Positions 58,733-64,000 of a stretch of DNA of 64,000 bases are shown in pieces (within the stretch, counting starts at the first letter, position 1; each line of letters begins with the position of its first letter). Made by a program: the position numbers and the translations under genes. The notes beneath the pieces are model-generated. The model did no database searches. It was given only the letters and a program-made list of their open reading frames with translations, and was not told the origin of the DNA. The stretch lies in assembly GCF_009363075.1 (NCBI RefSeq), contig NZ_CP045293.1, forward strand, positions 6,231,001 to 6,295,000, read 5' to 3'. Source of the DNA: Paenibacillus guangzhouensis (GTDB lineage Bacteria; Bacillota; Bacilli; Paenibacillales; Paenibacillaceae).

Positions 58733-59545
58733 ATGAAAAAAATATTCATTTACGTCGTTCTTATTTTCTTCTCATTATTGTTCTTAGCACCATTCTTCTG
58801 GATGATCACGACGGCCGTGAAATCACCGGAAGAGCTGTATGTCTTCCCGCCGAAATGGATTCCATCTGTCTTTCATTGGGACAATTTTATAACCGCATGG
58901 GAGTCGCAGCCTTTTAACGTGTTCTTGAAGAACTCCTTGATCGTCACGGGATTGTCTTTAGCAGGACAGCTTATATCCTCGTCTCTTGTAGCATACGGGT
59001 TCGCACGGTTCCGCTTCAAAGGTAAAGATGTATTATTCATGATCCTGCTGGCATCGATGATGATTCCTTGGGAAGTGACGATGATTCCGCAGTATATGGA
59101 ATTTAACTATCTCGGATGGATCAATACGTTGAAGCCGCTCATTATTCCGGCATGGTTCGGTTCGGCCTTCTTCATTTTCTTATTGCGCCAGTTTATTATG
59201 GGCATTCCGGTCGAACTAGAGGAAGCCGCACGGATCGACGGTGCGAATCCGATCCAGATCTTCATTCGCTTAATCGTTCCGCTCATGACTCCTGCGTTAA
59301 TTTTAGTGGGCGTGTTCCACTTCCTAAGCAGCTGGAATGATTACTTAGGTCCATTGATTTTCTTGAACGACCAGAGCAAATATACGCTTACACTTGGATT
59401 GTCGCAGTTCAGAGGGATGTTCGGCGTCGATATGGTATCGATCATGGCGGTTACGTTCCTGATCTGTCTGCCGCCGCTAGCATTGTTCTTCTTCGCACAG
59501 CGTTATATTGTCGGAGGTATTGCAACGACGGGGATCAAAGGTTAA
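58733..59545 (+). CDS. Sugar ABC transporter permease, MalG class
   Basis: A 270-residue permease with six helices. It begins KKIFIYVVLIFFSLLFLAPFFWMITTAVKSPEEL, contains the EAA loop VELEEAARIDGANPIQIFIRLIVPLM, and ends with YIVGGIATTGIKG. ATG at 58733 follows GGGGTG. It is the last gene of the second uptake cluster, which together with 53138-57428 resembles the Bacillus yesMNOPQ arrangement. Confidence 0.93.
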   Translation: MKKIFIYVVLIFFSLLFLAPFFWMITTAVKSPEELYVFPPKWIPSVFHWDNFITAWESQPFNVFLKNSLIVTGLSLAGQLISSSLVAYGFARFRFKGKDVLFMILLASMMIPWEVTMIPQYMEFNYLGWINTLKPLIIPAWFGSAFFIFLLRQFIMGIPVELEEAARIDGANPIQIFIRLIVPLMTPALILVGVFHFLSSWNDYLGPLIFLNDQSKYTLTLGLSQFRGMFGVDMVSIMAVTFLICLPPLALFFFAQRYIVGGIATTGIKG

Positions 59546-59554
59546 TTCATGACG

Positions 59555-59597
59555 AGACGATTAAGGGTGTCTATGGACAGCACTTGATCGTCTTTTT
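59555..59597 (+). terminator. Terminator of the second uptake cluster
   Basis: AGACGAT (59555-59561) pairs with ATCGTCT (59587-59593), inner GTGTC/GACAGCAC, then TTTTG. Confidence 0.85.
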
Positions 59598-59721
59598 GTT
59601 TTGAATTTTAATGAATTCCGAACATTAACATTAATTGAACATTATAATATTCGCGTTTTCCATTGACAAAATTCGACCCCATCCTCTACAATATAGATGA
59701 ATAACAAAATTGATTGCGATA

Positions 59722-59789
59722 TTTCGTATAATCTTGGGAATTGGCCCGAGAGTCTCTACAAGGTCACCGTAAATGATCTGGCTACGAAA
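59722..59789 (+). ncRNA. Guanine-class purine riboswitch
   Basis: P1 is TTTCGTA/TACGAAA (59722-59728 with 59783-59789). The P2 region CTTGGG/CCCGAG and P3 AGGTCA/TGATCT surround the core TATAATC and GAGTCTCTAC...CCGTAAATG, which match the purine riboswitch. The specificity base just before TACG (59782) is C, which marks the guanine/hypoxanthine type rather than adenine. A terminator (59848-59878) lies downstream. Ligand binding should therefore reduce expression of the permease gene. Confidence 0.95.
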
Positions 59790-59847
59790 AGAGAGAAGAA
59801 GTGCTGCCCTGATTTGTGGGTGTGCTTTGATTTCTTTTGGATGCGAG

Positions 59848-59878
59848 CCTAGGAGATGTTTAATCCTAGGTTATTTTT
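59848..59878 (+). terminator. Riboswitch-controlled terminator
   Basis: CCTAGGA (59848-59854) pairs with TCCTAGG (59864-59870), followed by TTATTTTT. It lies 60 bases after the purine aptamer and 58 before the permease ATG. Confidence 0.8.
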
Positions 59879-59935
59879 GTTGTTCCCTATTTCATAAGCT
59901 TGGCGCTTATAAAACTTTTAGGAGGAGTCTTTACA

Positions 59936-61336
59936 ATGGATCGTTTCTTTAAGTTAAAGGAACACGGAACAAATGTCAGAACTGAGGTTTTGGCGGGGAT
60001 CACAACGTTTATGACCATGGCTTACATTTTGGCGGTTAACCCGAACATCTTGTCTGCTTTCGGTAAAACAGGAATGGAATGGTACTCCGTATTTTTGGCG
60101 ACAGCAATTGCGGCGGGTGTATTCACCATCGCGATGGGGATTTTCGTAAACTTCCCAGTAGCACTTGCACCAGGTATGGGTCTTAATGCATATTTTGCAT
60201 CGGTAGTTATTTCGACAGCATCGAGTAATCATCCGGTGACGTGGCAAATCGCGTTAACAGCAGTATTTATGTCCGGTATTATCTTCTTCATCTTGACGGT
60301 AACGAAGCTTCGGCAGATGCTCTTGGTGGCCATCCCAGACGGCTTGAAGCATGCGATCACGGTAGGTATTGGTTTCTTCATTACGATCGTAGGTTTGAAG
60401 AACAGCGGGATCTTGTCCGTAGCCGTTGAATCGACCAAAGACATCAAGGCAGGCGCATTTACGCCGCTTCTTGGATTTGAATCCGTATTTTCGATGGGTA
60501 GCTTCACGAACCCTGACGTTATGATCACATTGATCGGTATCGCATTGATCGGGATTTTAATGGTGCTGCGTGTGCCAGGGGCGATCTTCTTCGGTATTAT
60601 CGCGACATCGCTGATCGGTTGGGCATTATTCTATGATCATCTCAAAGCAGCAAGCACAACGCCAGCAACTTGGATGCCTGATTTCAGCCAATTGAACTTC
60701 TGGCAGTTCGATTTCTCGGGTATGATGGGTGTAGGGATCGTATCAATCATCGTAACATTCACATTCGTTGAATTGTTCGATACATTCGGTACATTGGTCG
60801 GTACAGCAACACGCGCAGGATTTATGAAGAACAAAGATGAAGGCAACAAACGTGTAGGTAAAGCGATGTTCGTTGACGCGATTGCGGTTGCAGGCGGCGC
60901 GGCAGTAGGTACAAGTACAGTAACGACGTTCGTTGAGAGCTCCGCAGGGGTTGCAGCAGGCGGTCGTACGGGATTAACTTCCGTAACAACAGGTCTTTGT
61001 TTCTTAGCAGCTTTGTTCTTGGCGCCAGCTGTAGCACTAATTCCAGGATCGGCAACAGCAGCAGCTTTGATCATTGTTGGTGTACTCATGGTTCAATCGG
61101 TAAGCGAAATTGACTTCAAAGATATGACGATTGGTATTCCTGCATTTTTGACGATTGCGTTTATGCCTTTCACATACAGTATTGCGAACGGAATTTCCTT
61201 AGGTATCATTTCTTATGTAGTATTCGCGTTCGTTGGTAACATCACAGGGAAAAGCGAGCATAAGGTTCACTGGTTAATGTGGATTTTGTTCATCTTGGTT
61301 CTTGCACGTTATGTGTTCATGGGCGGAGAGGGCTAA
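59936..61336 (+). CDS. pbuG: NCS2 family hypoxanthine/guanine permease (PbuG/AzgA type)
   Basis: A 466-residue membrane transporter with about 12-14 helices. It has LAGITTFMTMAYILAVNPNIL near the N-terminus, MGLNAYFA, VFMSGIIFFILTVTKLRQMLLVAIPDGLKHAITVGIGFFI, TFVELFDTFGTLVGTATRAGFM and VAGGAAVGTSTVTTFVESSAGVAAGGRTGLTSV, all of the AzgA/PbuG group. AGGAGGAG precedes the ATG at 59936. The guanine riboswitch upstream is consistent with guanine or hypoxanthine uptake being shut off when purine is plentiful. Confidence 0.93.
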   Translation: MDRFFKLKEHGTNVRTEVLAGITTFMTMAYILAVNPNILSAFGKTGMEWYSVFLATAIAAGVFTIAMGIFVNFPVALAPGMGLNAYFASVVISTASSNHPVTWQIALTAVFMSGIIFFILTVTKLRQMLLVAIPDGLKHAITVGIGFFITIVGLKNSGILSVAVESTKDIKAGAFTPLLGFESVFSMGSFTNPDVMITLIGIALIGILMVLRVPGAIFFGIIATSLIGWALFYDHLKAASTTPATWMPDFSQLNFWQFDFSGMMGVGIVSIIVTFTFVELFDTFGTLVGTATRAGFMKNKDEGNKRVGKAMFVDAIAVAGGAAVGTSTVTTFVESSAGVAAGGRTGLTSVTTGLCFLAALFLAPAVALIPGSATAAALIIVGVLMVQSVSEIDFKDMTIGIPAFLTIAFMPFTYSIANGISLGIISYVVFAFVGNITGKSEHKVHWLMWILFILVLARYVFMGGEG

Positions 61337-61360
61337 ATCGAACTTGTATGATGACAAAAG

Positions 61361-61405
61361 AAAGCCGAGCGTATCGTCAGGAAGGTGGCGATGGCGCTCG
61401 GCTTT
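61361..61405. terminator. Bidirectional terminator between pbuG and murR
   Basis: AAAGCCGAGCG (61361-61371) pairs with CGCTCGGCTTT (61394-61404). It has an A run on the left and T's on the right, and serves both convergent genes. Confidence 0.88.
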
Positions 61406-61406
61406 T

Positions 61407-62270
61407 CTATTTCCGTGAAGAATGCTGCTGGAGAACCCGAATGGCTTGGCTTGTCTCGGTAAGCTGTTTGATCGTAGCATCATGCTGGGAAGACGCATAA
61501 GCGAAGAACAGGGTGTCCACGGCGAGCAGTTGGGCCAGCCGTGAGCTTGTTGCAGCGCTGCGGAATACAGCCTCTGGCGCATGCGCTATGGAGAGCATGT
61601 ATTTGGCGGTTGCGGCGAGTTCATGGTCCCCGTAATGGGAAATCCCGACCGTCGTTAGTTGGTATGTGTTGGCGAGCTTGGTGGATTGCACGACTTCATG
61701 TGTCTTGCCGCTATAGGAGACACCGATGAAGACCGAACCCACCGGTGCATTCGCAATATTGACCGCAAGCACATGAAGATCATGGAACGCAAAGGCTGTC
61801 TTCCCAAGCCGCATCCATTTCTGCGCGATATCCTCGGCTACGACGGATGATGCGCCGATGCCGAATGAATAGATAGCAGGGGCCTTGGCCATTGCTTCAA
61901 CGATATGATCGATCATTTGACTGTCTAGCGAAGCGGCCGTATCTTGGAGCGCTTGGACGCTGTTCGATAACGTCTTCTTAATAATCGAATCCGTCTGATC
62001 GCTCGGGTCGAAGTCGTAGTACGCTGGACGCTCATTCTTCGCCATGTCCAAGGAGAGTCTTACCTTGAGCTGAGGGAAGCCGTCAACATGCAGCGATTGG
62101 CAGAAGCGCACGACCGAGGCGCCGCTCGTCTCTGATCTGATCGCGAGCTCATGGATACTCATTGTTGCTGCTTCTTCCGGATGATCTAGAATATATCGAG
62201 CCACTTTCTGTTCTGATTGCGGCAATTTATTGTATAAGGCTTGAATTTGCGTCAAAATACTTCCCATCAT
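61407..62270 (-). CDS. murR: MurR/RpiR family transcriptional regulator
   Basis: A 287-residue regulator. The N-terminal HTH_6 domain (about 1-80) reads LPQSEQKVARYILDHPEEAATMSIHELAIRSETSGASVVRFCQSL. A C-terminal SIS sugar-phosphate-binding domain (about 105-260) has FGIGASSVVAEDIAQKWMRLG and GVSYSGKTHEVVQSTKLA. The start is the ATG at 62270 because GGAGGG lies 8 bases upstream; a longer reading to 62336 has no site. It is downstream of murP on the same strand. Its probable ligand is MurNAc-6-phosphate or GlcNAc-6-phosphate. Confidence 0.88.
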   Translation of the reverse strand: MMGSILTQIQALYNKLPQSEQKVARYILDHPEEAATMSIHELAIRSETSGASVVRFCQSLHVDGFPQLKVRLSLDMAKNERPAYYDFDPSDQTDSIIKKTLSNSVQALQDTAASLDSQMIDHIVEAMAKAPAIYSFGIGASSVVAEDIAQKWMRLGKTAFAFHDLHVLAVNIANAPVGSVFIGVSYSGKTHEVVQSTKLANTYQLTTVGISHYGDHELAATAKYMLSIAHAPEAVFRSAATSSRLAQLLAVDTLFFAYASSQHDATIKQLTETSQAIRVLQQHSSRK

Positions 62271-62308
62271 CTCGAAGGCCCTCCGATTTGTCATGTATGA
62301 AGAAAATA

Positions 62309-62343
62309 GGACATCTTCGGAGTCGAATAACTCCAAGATGCCC
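62309..62343 (-). terminator. Hairpin between murP and murR
   Basis: On the minus strand GGGCATCTTGGAG (62343-62331) pairs with CTCCGAAGATGTCC (62322-62309), followed by TATTTTC. It may reduce murR expression relative to murP. Confidence 0.6.
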
Positions 62344-62367
62344 TAATTTTCGTGTATTGTTTATGCC

Positions 62368-63813
62368 TTAGTTCTCTTTATTATGCTCTAACAGCAGCTC
62401 TTTTGTAAAGCCAAAGAAGTAAGTGAGCAGGAAGCCAGCGATATAAGATGCGACAAGTCCGAGCAGGTAACCGAGGATCGAAGCGCCGATGCCGAGTGGA
62501 CCTGTAACAAGTGGAACGAGCACAAGTCCGGAAGGGCCGATTGCCATGGAACCGATGAAGTTGCCTGACATCGCATAGAATCCTAATACGGCACCACCGA
62601 AGCCGCCGCCTAGACAGGCTGTGATGAACGGGCGGCCGAGTGGGAGGGATACCCCATAAATAAGCGGTTCGCCGATCCCGAGGAATCCGACAGGGAGAAC
62701 CCCTTTGATGAGATTACGCATGCTCTTATTACGTTTCAGCTTCAGGTAGATCGCAATGGCTGCACCAACTTGTCCGGCACCGGCCATGGCTAGGATCGGT
62801 AACAGTGCGGTATAACCGAATTGAGCAATTAATTCTGCGTGAATCGGAATCAAGGCTTGGTGTAGTCCGAACATAACAAGCGGCAAGAATGCTGCAGCAA
62901 GCACAAATCCGGATAACGGACCGCCATGGGCGAGCAGCCAAGTCGTCGCTGTACCAATACCACCAGAAATGATGCCTGCAAGCGGCATGAAAGCAAAGAT
63001 CGTAATGAATCCAACAACAAGTAGGGCAATTGTCGGTGTGACGATGATATCAATCGCTGCAGGAACCCGTTTGCGAACCCACTTCTCAACATAAGAGATT
63101 AGGATGGCTGCGAGGATGGCTCCGATAATCCCACCTTGACCCGGGTTTAACTTAATTTCTCCGAAGATCGGATAACTATACGTAATGTTCGCTACGCTTG
63201 GTGCGATAATGATAGCTGAGACGGCACCGCCAAGAGCTGGCGTACCACCGAACTCTTTGGCAGCATTAACCCCTGCAAAGACGGTCAGGTACATAAAGAA
63301 AGCGGAACCAATAACGCTCACGATCGGCTGCAGCGTAACCATCCAGTCCGGTGAGAAGCCTGTCTGCATGAGGTTAGCCATGAGACCGGCGATCCCGTTA
63401 ATCAGACCGGCACCGACAAGAGCCGGAATCAATGGGATGAAGATATTCCCGATTTTGCGCAAGAAATTTTTGAAAGGGGTATTATTCTTTTTCTTCAGTT
63501 CGGCCTTAATATCTTGTCCGACGGCTTGTGTCGAGGGCGCCTTCGGCGCCTCGGTTCCATCACCGGATTGAATAATATCTCCAAATTCGTCAGCGACCTT
63601 CTTCACTGTGCCTGGTCCGAGTACGATTTGGTATGTCTCATCATCGACCACGCCTAGAACGCCTTTAATGCTCTTGATTTTGGCTTCATTTATCATGCCT
63701 CGATTGACGGGATTAACGCGCAGACGGGTGATGCAGTTTGTGAAGCTCTCGACATTCGAAGCGCCGCCTACCGCATTCAGTATTTCCTGAGCAAGTACAC
63801 GATGTGGATTCAT
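62368..63813 (-). CDS. murP: PTS transporter subunit EIIBC, N-acetylmuramic-acid type (MurP-like)
   Basis: A 481-residue phosphotransferase permease. The EIIB domain (1-80) has the phosphorylated Cys27 in SFTNCITRLRV. A linker leads to the EIIC domain (about 110-480) with about ten helices, including LIPALVGAGLINGIAGL and the signature GIGEPLIYGVSLPLGRPF. No EIIA domain is attached, so a separate EIIA-Glc-like protein is needed. The adjacent murQ and MurR/RpiR genes support MurNAc uptake; EIIBC proteins for sucrose or trehalose look similar. Confidence 0.88.
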   Translation of the reverse strand: MNPHRVLAQEILNAVGGASNVESFTNCITRLRVNPVNRGMINEAKIKSIKGVLGVVDDETYQIVLGPGTVKKVADEFGDIIQSGDGTEAPKAPSTQAVGQDIKAELKKKNNTPFKNFLRKIGNIFIPLIPALVGAGLINGIAGLMANLMQTGFSPDWMVTLQPIVSVIGSAFFMYLTVFAGVNAAKEFGGTPALGGAVSAIIIAPSVANITYSYPIFGEIKLNPGQGGIIGAILAAILISYVEKWVRKRVPAAIDIIVTPTIALLVVGFITIFAFMPLAGIISGGIGTATTWLLAHGGPLSGFVLAAAFLPLVMFGLHQALIPIHAELIAQFGYTALLPILAMAGAGQVGAAIAIYLKLKRNKSMRNLIKGVLPVGFLGIGEPLIYGVSLPLGRPFITACLGGGFGGAVLGFYAMSGNFIGSMAIGPSGLVLVPLVTGPLGIGASILGYLLGLVASYIAGFLLTYFFGFTKELLLEHNKEN

Positions 63814-63864
63814 GGTGATATTCCTCCCGGTTGTTTGGTCTTAGGTGATTGAGGGTAGGTTAGT

Positions 63865-64000
63865 TTATTGAATGGCTTGCCGGACGAAACCGCTCGCGTT
63901 TTCTAATTTTTCGATTGTCTCTTCGTACGTAGCGCCGGTTAAGATCATGACAATAGCTGCTTTTGGCGTATTGTTTGCTAACTCCAAGTAATGCTCAGCT
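63865..64000 (-). CDS. murQ: N-acetylmuramic acid 6-phosphate etherase, C-terminal part (runs off window)
   Basis: The last 44 codons are visible, ending with TAA (63867-63865). The peptide reads AEHYLELANNTPKAAIVMI and then LTGATYEETIEKLENASG, FVRQAIQ. This is the MurQ/GckR helical C-terminal subdomain, with the usual GxxYEE motif. The enzyme removes lactate from MurNAc-6-phosphate to give GlcNAc-6-phosphate. It is upstream of murP in what appears to be a murQ-murP-murR operon for wall-sugar salvage. Confidence 0.85.
   Translation of the reverse strand, partial: AEHYLELANNTPKAAIVMILTGATYEETIEKLENASGFVRQAIQ

Overview
The window reads as a chromosomal segment of a spore-former-type Bacillota close to Paenibacillus (family Paenibacillaceae). 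The reasons are two YesM/YesN two-component systems paired with carbohydrate ABC importers that lack their own ATPase, secreted enzymes carrying copper-amine-oxidase-N-like stalk domains, a UvsE endonuclease, strong AAGGAGG-type ribosome sites, a Mn-type yybP-ykoY riboswitch, a purine riboswitch, and several Paenibacillus-like intergenic hairpin elements. No rRNA, tRNA or prophage was seen. LAYOUT. 1-3.4 kb: 5' end of an unrecognised gene, an intergenic structured element with terminal inverted repeats, an IclR regulator, then an HxlR regulator divergent from doxX-pirin, and a 51-aa membrane protein. 3.4-6.1 kb: aconitase (minus strand) with a structured leader. 6.4-13.4 kb: YesM kinase, YesN regulator, two permeases and a lipoprotein forming one oligosaccharide-uptake operon. 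13.4-14.3 kb: palindromic repeat array 1 and a long inverted repeat. 14.3-22.9 kb: amidase-domain protein, ddl, small protein, uvsE, fabI, inositol-phosphatase family enzyme, small protein and an ABC-2 exporter pair. 23-26.6 kb: MarR regulator with a clear operator, KstD-like flavoprotein, GDSL esterase. 26.7-31.3 kb: BirA-controlled biotin operon bioD-B-F-H-C. 31.4-34.9 kb (minus): TerC-family protein under a yybP-ykoY riboswitch, hemL, LCP ligase. 35-38.3 kb: ABC-2 exporter with two permeases, peroxiredoxin. 38.4-39.6 kb: array 2. 39.6-48 kb: DedA, polysaccharide deacetylase, MoxR/DUF58/transglutaminase, guaA. 48.4-51 kb: small membrane protein, then array 3 split by an IS3-family element. 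51.2-59.5 kb: glycoside hydrolase, second YesM/YesN pair, substrate-binding lipoprotein and two permeases, with cre-like sites. 59.7-61.3 kb: guanine riboswitch and purine permease. 61.4-64 kb (minus): MurR/RpiR regulator, MurP PTS transporter and the murQ end, for N-acetylmuramate salvage. HOW IT FITS TOGETHER. Much of the window deals with capture of external glycans (two sensor-importer sets, glycoside hydrolase, MurPQ), cell-envelope work (ddl, LCP, deacetylase, TGase, FabI, DedA) and housekeeping biosynthesis (biotin, haem, GMP). MOST UNUSUAL SIGNAL. Fifty copies of one short palindrome, a TAACTGC/GCAGTTA stem with an A-rich loop, lie in three intergenic arrays with a 51-52 bp period. Spacers are homogeneous within an array and different between arrays. 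The A loop is always on the same strand, array 2 grew by block duplication in exact 51-bp steps, and array 3 carries an IS whose removal restores the period. I know of no described function for such arrays.
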